Assembly: GCA_914767715.1 (NCBI GenBank)
Contig: OU612068.1
Span: forward strand, 23,436,001 to 23,500,000
Direction: 5' to 3'
Length of the DNA: 64,000 nt
Origin: Membranipora membranacea
Taxonomy: Eukaryota > Bryozoa > Gymnolaemata > Cheilostomatida > Membraniporidae
The position numbers and the translations under genes are program-made. The notes under the pieces are model-generated. The model was not told where the DNA came from. It worked only from the letters and a program-made list of their open reading frames with translations, and searched no databases. Position 1 is the first letter of the stretch. Each line of letters begins with the position of its first letter. Shown one piece after another: positions 12,201-24,598 of this stretch.

Positions 12201-15200
12201 GGCCCTGCTTTCAGGACACATATCGTGATCAAGGATACACAATTATCCTTAAAGAAGCTTTCCACAGAAAACCGTGCAGCAATTAACTCTGTGGTAGCAG
12301 CGACTTTTTGAAGTATCACAAGAAAGCACATAAATATATTAGGGCCTCACGAGTGGAAACAAAGGGTCGATTGTTTTGTCCAGGGATTATTGACTAATTG
12401 AAAGTATAGCAGTGATTTCTTATATGACATATTTGAGGCTGGTTCACACTCACTATGAGCGTGGGCAGACCCCAACAAGGTCACTATAGCAAATTCCGGG
12501 TTTCTCAGAATTCAATGGTCATCACAGGGGTGCGAAGCAGTTTTTTTCATGTTAGTCATCCAAACACAGCAAGAAGACTTGATATGTTAGGTCAATAACG
12601 ATGGGCTTGTTCCGGTCAAGCAGGGAAATGGGGGACAACTTAATTACGACCTGTTTGTGATTATGCTTATTATGATCGAGCCAAATCAGATCCTAAAATA
12701 TTGTTGTTGAGCTGCTCAGTTAACCTTGGTGAAATCCAATGATATTGATTTTTTTTTATCTGATTTTTCATATCTGAGTAAAAAGTTTCATGGCTACAAA
12801 ATGTATTTTTTGGTAGGTAGGAGGTAGTAGATAGGTAGGGTACTGGTCAGATTAATGACTGGTTCATTTTGTTGTTTTTCGTAGAGGAAGCCAGTAAAAA
12901 GCACCCGTTCCCTAACCCGTGCTCATATAGAACCGCTCTGACACACTACTTAGATATCACCAGCAGGCCAAGAACTCATATCCTCAAAGAGTTGGCTGAT
13001 TACTGCTCTGATCCCGCTGAGAAAGAGAGACTTCTACTCATGGCCTCCTCATCTGATGAGGGAAAGGTAACTCAGACAAACTAAAGCTGCATTTTGATTG
13101 GACAGATTTTTCAGACTATTATTTGCTACTTCTAATCTAACAATGACTCATATTTTCGAAAAATCTGACTCAATAATTTGTTCTCAAAATTCTTTCCACA
13201 TGATTTTCAGTATCAACTATCCACCCAGCTTTAGGTTATCCATTGCGTCTCCATTTTGCAGCGACTTGAATAATCGATTTATTTTATGACGTGGTTCATA
13301 TGGGTTATATGATCAGATGGTCATTGTCTGTGCTGCATGTCGGTTTAAGGGTTGAGATGTCTTTGAGTTGTTGCGAGAGATTACTGATTTAAATAATGGA
13401 GATCAAGTCGTTCACCTGACACGAATGTCAAGCGGTAGTGTTGTCTACGTGTTATTCAACTCGTAGATTCGACCTACCATGTTATTCAACCTACTGTCTA
13501 TATTTTGCAAACATGAAGTTCAACAGCTATCTCCCTGACCAAATGTAAACTATTTAGAGAAATTGACAACCTGGCTTGTTCTGAAATATGCATCATAGAT
13601 TTTCACCTCTTAGATTTTTCTGTCTGACCTCATGAAATTGAGCTGTTTTCTCAAACTTATGAAAGAATAAGAGCATCTAGGGACAAGCGGACTTAGATGA
13701 CTGTGTTTTGTTATTTTAGGCAGCCTACCACTCGTTTATAATAGATGATAACAGACATATATTTGCTATACTGGAAGGTCTACCATCACTGATGCCTGAT
13801 ATTGATCATATTTGTGAATTATTACCCAAACTGCAGGCCAGATACTATTCCATATCCTCATCACCAAAGGTAAACCCTCAAGAGATCAATATTTGAATAC
13901 GCGTCATCTTCTCAAAATTCATCGTGTTTGGATTGGCTTTTTTCTCACTTGTGACTGTGACTTGTGAATTTACAATGTGATATACGGTGATCCGTGTTGG
14001 GAACCATTGTGATAGATGAGAGAATTTCTTGTTTCTCATGCAGTCATCTACAGACTTAGATGGACAAGCAGCCACAAGTTGTACTTTTTATTCTGAGAAA
14101 GCAAAATTCTTAATTTGAAATTTACCAAGCAGGTATATTGAAACTAGATTTGAGATAGCACTGTTCAAGTGGTTTGGGCTGTGCTGTCCATTGATGAAAT
14201 CTATCAGTTCAATGTTTTACCAAGCTCTCAATGGTCAGCGACCAATCTCTTCTCAATGACCTGAAAACATATTCATGGTCTCCAAGAGATATATTGCAGA
14301 ATATATATGACATATATATATATATATATTATATATCTTTCTCTCGGATGAGACACTGATGAGATCTGAGTTATTCACTGACTTATATTTACAGGTTAAC
14401 CCTACATCGATCCACATCACTGCTGTTGTGGTCGACTATCAAACTCGTATTGGAGTCCAGATGAACGGAGTGGCCACGAGTTACCTCTCGATAAAGCTTC
14501 CAACGGAAAGCCTAAAACCTACTGTACCCATCTATGTGAGTTACACAAATAATGGACATGATCAAGGATTCATTTTCTGTGGCCAGAACTAAATTGTATC
14601 GTACATATTATTGTTTGGTAAGAATATGCATATGCTATACTCATAGAACGAGAGTAATTCAGTGAAAATCAGATAGAAGAACAGAACATATGTTGCAGAG
14701 TAAAAGAAGAATCCTTATGATTATTATGGCCTGAACAGGATCATGTCACATTCTTCTTGTCACATACATGAGTGTCACTGAGCTATAAAGAGCTCTCTTC
14801 CATTGTCATTGGCCTTAAATCTCAAACTGTAATCTTCATCATTATTTATATGCTTTAAATTTCCCATCATCTTCATCATTTCATACATAAAAGAAATATA
14901 ATATGTATACTGGCTCTTTGTAGGTGAGAAAATCCCAGTTTAGACTACCATTCCGATCTACTACCCCGGTGATAATGGTAGGACCAGGAACTGGACTCGC
15001 TCCATTTAGAGGATTCATCCAGAGTAGAGACTCCGAACGTCAAGCAGGTCTGTTACCTCAAAAGATTAAAGTCTATCAATCTGGCTGAGTCCTATTTTGA
15101 TTCACATTTTTTGCATGCTAATGTAGTGCAGGTCTTGAATGGTTTCATCTAGTTGTAGGTTCTTGTTTTGGAAATTGATCGCCCAATAATTAAGAAATTT

Positions 15201-16619
15201 GTTGGCCTCAAATGAACACTGGTTTTGATATCTAAAAATCAATGGGAGTGGCATTTCTTGATTGAAAGCTGAATCACTAACACAATACTGTATATAGAGA
15301 TCCTGTATGCAGAGTAAGAGGACATTGCACAGTGTCCTCATATCTGTTAATCATCATGTCTCAGTAGTGGAAAATAGGACTGAAGAAAACATGATTTTTT
15401 ATACTATAATTGCACCAACCATGAAATTGTATACCTCACAGTAGCAGGCTGTATGAGTAATGACTGCTTTGTTGGTTGACAACAAAACTGGATTGCATAT
15501 CACGTGTGATTTATTTTGCAGGAAAGAAAATTGGAGAGATGTCATTGTATTTTGGTTGTCGACATAAAGAGCAAGATTTTATCTATCGAGATGAGGTATG
15601 AGTTTCTAATTTGACTTTATTTCCTTGATAGTATTTTAGTAAACATGATACACAATGTAGCAGCTAAAAATGGCACACTAGTCTATTGAGGTTTAGATTA
15701 AAGTTGGGATACCCCCCCCCCCCTCCCATCACTGGTACCCTGCCTTGGCTGTGATACGCAAATGCAGAGGTGGAAATCAGCATATGTGTAGGTGGTTGAT
15801 TATATTATGTACTTTTAATTATTATATTTCAAATCAATTCATCATGCTGGGATATAAATTGCCATAGTTTCAAAGCCCCAGAAACGGGGGGCGATAGTGG
15901 CGCCCACTTTCCTCCTGTCACCTATTAAAATAGCTTGAGAACACAAGTTATTCATTTCATCACAACATGTTATAGATTGAGAAGTATGAAGCAGATGGAA
16001 CTCTGTCTAAAGTACATTTAGCATTCTCTAGAGACCAACAAGAGAAGATTTACGTACAGCACCTTATGCAGCAGAACCAGGATGAGATATGGAGAATATT
16101 AGAAGATGGCGGTCACATCTATGTGTGCGGGTAGGTGGCTCAGTATGTCAGCGTTTTCTTAGCTTGTACTCTCAAAATGTAAGCCATCTTCGACGGTTGA
16201 TAGGTGGCTCATTGTGTTCTCAGCTTGTACCCTCAAGATGTATGTATTCCAACTGTGACGGTTGATTCAACATATCCTTTGACAGCGTCGTGTGAAGCTC
16301 TCAGAAAACCCAATGGTGCAACTTCTTGGAAAAATCAAAGCTGTAGACCTGCCTAATTTCCAGAAATGTTTAGCATAAAAACTGGTAATTTTAAGTCATG
16401 ATTTGTAATGCTTGGTTTATTTTTATTACTATTTCGTGATATATTGATTTATTCATGACCTAAATGTTTTTCAGTGATGCAAGAAATATGGCTAGAGATG
16501 TCCATAAGTGTCTTGTCGATGTGATTACTGAGAAGGGGGATAAGAGTTCTAATGAAGCCGAAGATTACATCAAGAAACTCCAACAGAAGGGTAGATTCGC
16601 TCAGGATGTCTGGAGTTAG
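6272..16619 (+). CDS. POR: NADPH-cytochrome P450 reductase
   Basis: Transfers electrons from NADPH through FAD and FMN to microsomal cytochromes P450 at the ER. Fourteen coding exons join in phase to 665 aa: 6272-6411, 6783-6840, 7563-7691, 8865-9011, 10604-10728, 11165-11356, 11727-11962, 12885-13066, 13720-13869, 14395-14535, 14924-15047, 15522-15595, 15976-16130 and 16475-16619. An N-terminal hydrophobic anchor (about residues 9-29) is followed by the FMN site [10 protein letters not shown] (75-84) and [12 protein letters not shown] (128-139). The FAD motifs are RYYSISSS (444-451) and GVATSYL (478-484), and the NADPH motif is [11 protein letters not shown] (520-530). The protein ends in the conserved DVWS. 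Length is close to the usual 670-680 aa. No lesions were seen, so it should be functional. Confidence 0.97.
9059..9151. repeat. Imperfect hairpin in POR intron
   Basis: Segment beginning CTAGCCTCGTCA and ending TGACAAGGCTAG, with T-rich then A-rich inner arms around a short loop. The arms are partly mismatched. It resembles a small foldback or MITE remnant; no target duplication could be identified. Confidence 0.4.
9915..9986. repeat. Near-perfect 70-bp hairpin in POR intron
   Basis: Two adjoining arms of about 36 bp with essentially no loop. The left arm contains TATCTCAAAGCCCCTC then TTTTGTTTTG; the right arm contains CAAAACAAAAAGAGG then CTTTGAGATA. An RNA copy would form a long stem. It may be a small foldback element; no function is assigned. 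Confidence 0.6.
16131..16262. repeat. Diverged tandem duplication after POR exon 13
   Basis: Two roughly 60-bp units begin at the exon 13 donor and near 16202. Both contain TAGGTGGCTCA followed by CAGCTTGTAC or TAGCTTGTAC, CTCAA and a GACGGTTGAT motif. The first unit includes the exon 13 splice donor (GTAGGT), so the second carries a duplicated pseudo-donor. Confidence 0.5.
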
Positions 16620-19203
16620 TATCCAACAACTTCTACTGCTATGTAACAGAATCTAGGAAAATTGCTATCACTCATTTTTTAAGATTGCGGTTCAAGCAGA
16701 TTTGATCTGCCTTGTGGCAGTGTCAATCGTCAACCTCTTGAAGATTGGAGACCTACCTTCAGGAAACGGGCCACCAGTCAAACTTTTCAAGATGGAGATC
16801 TGCATAGAGGAGTGAGCATACCGCGTTTTTGTCCGGTATAAGCTTTGTTACTCAGGTGTAAGATTCGACTGGCATCGACATGTTTTACATCAGAGACGTT
16901 AGGGCACTGATGTAGTTATATTATGGTGAAGCGTCCAGCGTAAAGGTTTGAAAGGTATAGTGGCTATTTTAACCTATACAATATTATGTTAACAGGAGAA
17001 TCAGTTTGTCATGTTTATATTTCTGCAATGATTATCAGTCATATTTCATTCTGTATTAAGAAGTACCGACATGGACTACCACCAGCTGCAAGATTGACTA
17101 CCCATATCGACATGGACTACTAGTATCTATACTGGCTACTGTTGCTACTATCTCCCTCAACCAACAGTTTTTTTGTAAGATCATCATCACCGATTGTTAT
17201 GATTTTATGAAAAAAATGATTAGCACAAATTTATACATATTTAGATACCTGGAATTTCTTTGTAGTACATCAAACATTTTGCCAATTGTCTTTTGTTGTG
17301 GTCTTTATTATGTTATCATGTAAAAATAATAATGGGTTTGAATAGCTACTAACAGTAATACAGTAATCTTAGTCTTATTTTTTGAGAACAATAATTATTA
17401 GGCATATTATGTGTAATGATTAATAAAATGCACCTTATCTACATTATTGCTCGAACACTGTATTAGATATTGTATACCCAAGATCAGAATTTCATAACGA
17501 TCAATCTGATTTTCAGCTTATTCCTTTTTGCTGCAATTGAGTAATTTTATTTACCCTATACCTACCCAGTATATGAGCACAATTGATCCTCACTATTTGC
17601 GGCATTTTGAATTTGGTACCGTCTTCATGTGGTAACCCATCTGTCACAATTTTAAGTAACTCAGTAACTGGAATGATTTATAGATATATATGGTCTACTG
17701 GTAAGCATGCGACCCATATGCAATGATACTGTCACTCAGAGCTTTGTCTCTCATTTTGGGTTTCTCCTCTTAATGGCAAGAGATAGGTCAGGCAGAAATT
17801 TAAAAACGAGTGGGAATGGTATGAAAGAAGACTGCAGATTATTTCACTAGCTTTTTATCAAATCGAAAATTTTACTCATTTATGTACAAAGTAGATGGAC
17901 ATCTCCGATTGTTTCATCTACTGTCGACAGCATGTGACCACCCTCAATGATCAAAGTTTAGAATAAATGGAGTTGTCTTCTCATTGACATTAAGAGGGTA
18001 ACTCCCATGTGACATCTAATGTTCATCCCTGGATTCATAGCTGATGCCACCTTCGCCTGATCAGTAACTTCTTGGGTTAGGACTATGAAATATTGCCTTA
18101 TACTTATTCAATCATGGCAGTCAGTAGATTTTGCTGCCACAAATAGCTGATTATTCATACGATAAATCAGTGATCACAAGGTATTTTTGTAAAAAAACAA
18201 TACCCATGATTTTGTGAGAAGATTGGGATTATTTTCTCATATTGAGTGGGAGAGTAACTCTTAATTCTATTAATAAAATAATTGTAAATGGCATCTTGAT
18301 AATGAGACCTGGTTTTACTTTGCCGATGTGTTGGCTCCAATTGGTGGCTAGGGGAGAAGCCACAACATTGACTAGGTCTTACTGTGATCTTATCGCCAAT
18401 ATTAGATTCCTGCCTCTAAACTCTGACACATCAGATCTAATCAAGTATGAAAAGTCTTGGTCTAGACCCGGTAAGATCACAGGTTCTCTTCAGGCATAAC
18501 AGCAGAACGTCTATAAGCTGTATGCTTAAACACTCCCAAGTTTGTTTGTTTTAAAGGAGGGATAAAGGAAAAGACTTCTGGATGTGTCAAGGAAGTAAAA
18601 GGGGAGGTTTCTAGATTCTCGTCATGACTCAACAAATCAACAGCATTCAAAAAGATATAATCAAGTGATTGCTTGCTCCAAACATAGTCAGTGGGACTGC
18701 GAATTGTAAAACACTCTCTTCAACTAAGGGATAATGTCATGTAAAGTGCTTTTAGTCTTTACTTTTTATTGCTTTACTGTTTTTCATCGCTTTTTGATTT
18801 TCGATTTCTATAAAGCATTTGTCAATTTTGTGGTCGAATATTTTATTAAAAGCATCATTGTTCTAAAAAATGAGACATGAAATCATAACTTGTCAGCTAT
18901 GCAAACGCAGCTTTAATAGAATAAGATAAAAGATACAACTAATTAAGGAGGAAATTACGGAAAATAATAATTTATAAAACTGAAGTGACAAAGAAATACT
19001 TTGAGGCTAGACAGAGTGCTTGTGAAAGTAAAAGCTATAAGTTTACTTTTTGTCTCAGCATAAATGAGAAAAATTAAATGAAAACAATAATATATTGAAT
19101 CATAAAACTTCAATTAATATCTTTAGATGTTGATATTATATTCCTATGGTGTTTACAATATTCTGTATTTAGACCATATCATATGAGACACCAGGCCACA
19201 CCT
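16620..19203. other. POR 3' flank and convergent intergenic region
   Basis: About 2.6 kb between the POR stop codon and the stop codon of the oppositely oriented NTase-TPR gene. An AATAAA at 17422-17427 could end the POR transcript. The rest is AT-rich; I recognise no exon, RNA gene or transposon in it. Confidence 0.5.
17422..17427 (+). terminator. Candidate POR polyadenylation signal
   Basis: Canonical AATAAA about 800 bp after the POR stop codon, in an AT-rich context. Other AATAAA hexamers occur further downstream, so this choice is tentative. Confidence 0.3.
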
Positions 19204-22200
19204 TCACATGTAGAACTTGTCACCCTGAGGGCCAATATAGAGATTAACATTATCCTTTTTCCATTGGCGAGGATCTGCTACCCTTAACAGACCACTGATC
19301 ATTCCCCAATTCTTTGCGTTCAACCACAATGTTGAGAATGCCCAGAGGTAGCAAAACGAGAGCTGTTGATCCCAACTTAGCTCGCGTTTTTGAAGATATT
19401 TCACTAACTTCACAGACCACTTGTGAACAGAGGCAAACTCATGTTTGTTTGTGAATGATATACATATATGGCGGTACAGTTGAGTAACAAAACCTGGAGA
19501 CAGACAGGTATTGCCAGACACTGCATCAATAGCCTTTTGATAGTATTCGATAGAGGTAGAATAGTCTTCGCTCATGATATGCATGTCTGCAATCGATGAG
19601 AAGCACTCAACTAATATATCTTGATGTGGTATATTTGTGGAAGGGATGTCATATTCTGTTGTCACATCATCAAAGTGTTGCATTGCCTCCTTGTAGCACC
19701 CTTTGGCCTGCAGAATTTTAGCCATATCAAACTTGCATCTCGCAAGATGAACAGGGATATCAGGAGAGGTGAGTTTCGAGTACATAGATATGGCCTTTCT
19801 CAAGAAAACCTCTGCTTCCGGATGATCACCCTTCAGACGCAATATAAATGCAATTCTTCGATTCACATCAGCGATACGAGATGGGTGGTTGTTTGAGGGC
19901 CTTTCCAGTATTTCTAAAGCAGCTTTATATTTCCTCAGAGCATTATCAAAGTCACCTTTACTCTCATACATGAGGGCTTCATTGCTGTAATTGATACATT
20001 TACTGGAATATTCCATGGATGTGGGATCAAGTTCATTGAGAATTCTAGAAGACATGTCGTGATATTTGCTGGCCTTTTGATCTTGGCCTAAGCCAGCATA
20101 AATGTTCCCCAGGGCTTGGTAGTTATTGGCTATGCGGACCTGTCTTGCATTAGCTCCAAACATCTTTACAAGAAGGGCTTTGCTTTCGAGTGCAAGTTGC
20201 TCTGCTTCACGAAATCGTCCTGTGTCAATCAATGTAGCAGCTCTAGTATGAAGATAGGTTGATTTTATATATTCATACTTAGCTTCACTCAACAAGACTT
20301 TTGTGTTCTGCAAACACAGTTCAGCCTTAGCGAAGCAATCATCTGCCAACTTGACTTTATCGATGCTTGTATAAAACCTGCCAGCATGAACATACATTTC
20401 GACCACTTCAGACTTGCTGAACACATCAAAATCTGGTTGTAGCTCCAGCTCTTCAAGCCACTTTATCAGTTCATCAAATCCACTCTTTGCATTTGCCATA
20501 TCTCCTTGTTGTAAGCATCCAGTTGCAGATTTGAAGGTCCAGTACAACTCGAGTCGGCTCTTGTGCTGGAAGCCTGATCTTAAGAGCTTCAGTATCTCTT
20601 TCACGGTTGACTGGAAACTATTCCACTGTTGAAGCCCAAGGTGACAATGTGCCAGCTTAGAAAGAATGTCATAACCCTTCTCTTTGACTTTCTCAAACTG
20701 TATCTTTGCCTCAACATAGTTACACGCTTGAAACTGGACATTCGCAGCCACAAGCTGGGAGTCATACTTGATATCAGCAGCCATAGCTTTTGAAATCTGG
20801 TCAAAGTGTTTAAAAGCTAGGCTTTTTTTTACAGGGATCAGATGCACGCTCATGTGCAAAGCTAGAGGTGGGGGAAGATGCCAGAAATGACTCTTGTCGA
20901 CTTGTCCCGGGTTAGACTGAGACTGAGGCACAAATGTCATGTTCTCATTCTGAGAGTTGTGGTGGATATAGGCAGCCAACCTGATGTATACTGCTGATGC
21001 TAAGAGAAATCTTAGACTATTACCGAAGGATCGTGATAGCTGTCTTCTCTGTACAAGTATTTCCAGAGTCTGCCAAGACGAAGCACTGTTAATGTCATAC
21101 ATGATCTTCAAATTGTAAATAAGGATGGATGGAAATCGATAGATGGCAGACTTCAGGTCAACACTGTGATTGTTGTCATGCAGTTCCTCTAACGGTAAGA
21201 AGTCGTAATCCATGATGTCCTGCTGTAGCATATCATGATGGACAGATTTACGCTCACTGTTGGCTTTTATTTTGGACTGAGCCTCTCTAAACTCTTCTCG
21301 CAAACCATGGTCACCATACAAAACAGCTGTATGCGCCAGCATAGCAGTGAAGTCACCCTTTATAGCTTCTTTGTGGTTCGGTTTCAGGTATATTGACTGA
21401 TATTGTTCGATGAGTTCATCGGTTGTGAGTATAAACTTATTTTTTTGCTCTGGAGTTCCGTTACCAGTAGGAATGTTTCCAGCCTTCCGTTGCAGTCCAT
21501 CAATCTTAAATCCGTTGGTACATTTGTCATCAAAGTTCTTTAGTTCTTCTATGTTCATGTATTTGAGTTTAGTTTCTTGAATATTTCCTATTAGGAAATA
21601 AACTGTCATAGCAAGCAGCTCAAAGTAGCTGACTATCTCTGCATTTTTTCTCTCTACTAGGAACATGAATTCAAGGTCAGAGTAAGGTGTCGCCTCTCCT
21701 TTAGCCAGCGATCCCATTGCAACAGCTGTAAACTTACAGGGCAGCTCACCTTTGCACAGCTCAATACTCCTCTGAATAATCTTACCGGCAAGAACTTTCA
21801 TCTGAGCATTAGTTTTTGATGAGATCTTCTTGAGCACATCACAAAAATTTGTCGTGATTTGACGGTTGCGATAGGAGTCCAGATTGTCTATATTACAGTC
21901 CCATTTATTCATCAGACCCATTACTGAAGATAACTCATCACGACCGCTGTTTCTGATTGTTAAAAGTTCTCTTTTGAAATCTTGAGATATTGACATCATC
22001 TGATCTACTGTTGTGCTCACATCCTCTTTCCAATACATATCCTGGACCTCAAATATAAGCCTGTTCCACTTCTTATTGGGGGATCGGACAGCGCATGAAT
22101 TGTACAGTGTGTGTGCCTACATAAAAAAAAGCGTCTGAAGTTATTAGTAATTAGATTAATTGGATTAATTAAGAGAATTCCTAGCTTTTTTAAATGTTTG

Positions 22201-24025
22201 CCTAATGACAGTGGTACTTTTGTACAGTGAGTAAGTGGAGCTCAGCTCCACTTGGTTATAAACACTCTTCTTGAAGTGGAGCTGAGCTCCACTTCAATTT
22301 TTTTTATTCCCTGGATAAGCAGGGCTCTCAGCCTGGGAGGATTCGAAACCTGAGTTTTGATATTAGCATGTCGCATAGTGGTATTTTAAAGGTGTAAAAC
22401 GCCCTGAGCATAAACAGCTGAGGGTACGCCTGAGATTGCACCGAAATATTGTCGGGTGAAACACCTGAGATTTGAAGATTATGTGCAAAGAATAGCTGGC
22501 AAAGCAAGTCAAAGAATGTATGTTGTTTAAAAAATGTTGCATCTAAGTTCAAAGCCATTAGCTTTCATGATGTTCAAAAGTTGTGTAGTTTCCCTCTTTA
22601 TGTATTTATTGTCTGCCTGTTTTGCACACGAGCATATGTGCCATAGACAAGAAATTACTAAGGAAAGTTTTTAATTTAATTGTTAAAGACAACTCCTTGA
22701 TCACATCATACACAATTTTCTAGAGCGATGCCCTCAAATGCAAGTTCCATACTCTAGTAGCAAGTTCCTTTATTGACAAAGTATATGCATCCTTTTCTCG
22801 CAACATTTCATGTTTGTGATAGCAAGTAAATCAATAAAAACCTAGAGCATTTCATGTAAATATAAAATCGTAAATAATTTTAGATTTGATCCAGATGAAC
22901 CAGTTCATAATTATGGACTAACCAAGGCCGTTGCCACAGGTGAAAATGAATCCCCATGATGTTAAAATATGATGTTTGTAAAAATATTGATTTAAAGGCG
23001 CCAGGGTAGAAAGGCATAATTAATGTAATGTGATGCTTTTGAAATCATTGCCTGGATTTATCCGGTTCACCTGCAAAATCACTTTTTTAACATTTCTAAA
23101 ATTCCAATTTCTATTTAACCATAATAATCTCTTGGGAAATGAATTGAATAGTCAGTGCAGTGAGAGTATTATTACAGTGAGTTCAATGAGAGGCATTATT
23201 AGTATAGCCAGTGCAGTATTATTTACATAGCTTATCACAACTAGAATCTAATACTGGATCATTCATTAATAATATGGCATAAATTATTGTAAGGCAACAT
23301 TTAGCATTGTTTATATATTATTCATCTCTGCCAACGAGCGAAATCTGAGTTTTTAGCTTACATTCTAAAATCCCCTGAGTAGCCTGAGTTGAACCCAAAA
23401 ATCTGAGTAACTCGGGCTAAACCTGAGTGGTTGAGAGCCCTGTCGAAAACAATGGGGAGTAAACTGTTCTCATGCTGGAGCCATGCTAATAGATGGTAAA
23501 TACGCTAGTATTTGAGTGTTGGCTATGTGATGTCAGTCCAGAAAAGTTATTTCTGCAACCGCCAATGGCAAGAAAATGGAGTATAAAAACAGAAGTATCT
23601 ACAACCAATTATATCTGTTGCAGGGAAATGGGGATATCTGGCTCCCTCTGGCATACCTATCAAAGACAGGTGATGTCAGAGGATATTGGCTAACAATAAA
23701 GCTGCCCATTGGCAACCTCTACAGAAGGTTGCTGGCTAAACCTTGCCGGCTGAGAGGATTTATGAATTAAAAATTATAAATAAGTAAGAGCTCCACTTCA
23801 TTATCCCTTACAAAAGTACCACTGCCTAATGACTACATGATGTATTGGCGTTTTTGTGCCATGAAACTTTCATACTCAACTGACAGGTTGTTATGACCTT
23901 TAACAAAATTATCACCTACATACCTTGAGCAAGTCAGCCCAGTTCTCACGTGGGTTACAGCTTGCTTTGTCACGGTATTTCTCTGCTAGCTCTGAGAGCA
24001 TCTTCACTTCAGAATTACCAGCCAT
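19204..24025 (-). CDS. Nucleotidyltransferase-fold / TPR repeat protein
   Basis: Two coding exons join in phase to about 1004 aa: 24025-23924 (34 residues, starting MAGNSEVKML) and 22116-19204. Residues 165-187 hold the Pol-beta-type nucleotidyltransferase signature: GS, ten residues, then D-L-E (GSLAKGEATPYSDLEF). A helical segment follows (about residues 290-430) that resembles the C-terminal part of the DUF294/GlnD-like families. From about residue 460 to 960 there are TPR-like helical pairs rich in A, Y and L. No signal peptide or membrane segment is seen, so a cytosolic location is inferred. The substrate is unknown. The second exon carries almost all of the protein, in contrast to the many-exon neighbours. 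A hAT element lies in the intron, and a P-type transposon lies about 270 bp upstream of the ATG. I do not recognise a named orthologue. Confidence 0.85.
22209..23824. mobile_element. Non-autonomous hAT-type element
   Basis: A 1616-bp element bounded by inverted ends whose first 16 bp match exactly (CAGTGGTACTTTTGTA). It is flanked by identical 8-bp direct repeats CCTAATGA at 22201-22208 and 23825-23832. CAG-type ends with 8-bp duplications are the hallmark of the hAT superfamily. Subterminal AGTGGAGCT motifs occur at both ends. No transposase was recognised inside, so it is probably a deletion derivative. It lies in the coding intron of the NTase-TPR gene. The orientation shown is arbitrary. 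Confidence 0.85.
22233..22297. repeat. Twin subterminal palindromes of the hAT element
   Basis: Two perfect odd-length palindromes lie 17 bp apart near the left end: a 21-mer centred on C (22233-22253) and a 27-mer centred on G (22271-22297). Both are built from AGTGGAGCT and its complement. The same word recurs near the right end. hAT transposases bind subterminal repeats, so these may be binding sites. Confidence 0.7.
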
Positions 24026-24598
24026 ATTGAGTGATTTTACAAAATAAATCTGAAACACATATAAAAATGTACTAAACCTTCTTAGAGGTAGCTACTATGG
24101 CTTGATGTATAGCTTGTACTGTTATAAAAAAATGTCTCATTTATGATTTAATTGGCCGCCCACTCCTCTTGCTTCAGGACCAAATTGCCTGTAGACTCCT
24201 TATACTATTTACATCATTAGTCAGCTGATTAGCAGGTTTAACTCAACCTTATTGGACATAAGACTTTGCTCAAACATAAATAGGTGGTAATCATGGGCCC
24301 CTGGGACTTGCATGTCTTTACTTTGCCAACAATGTATGTCCACTATCAACCACCCAAAAAACACCAAACAGGGTAAGACACAAAAAAAAATTTTTTACAA
24401 CCTACCTTGAAATCTCTCACACTAACTCAGCCCTCCTTCCTCTTTCATTTGCTTCTGGTTTGAAGGTTCTAGCACAAACAGAGCTGACTTTATGGACCAG
24501 AGAAAAATCTACCTGTACAGTATGGTAGAGCTTGTTAGCCACATAGCGGGGTAGGTAGAGGCGCAGATTGCTAGTAGAGGCGTGGCTTGCTGCTCTTG

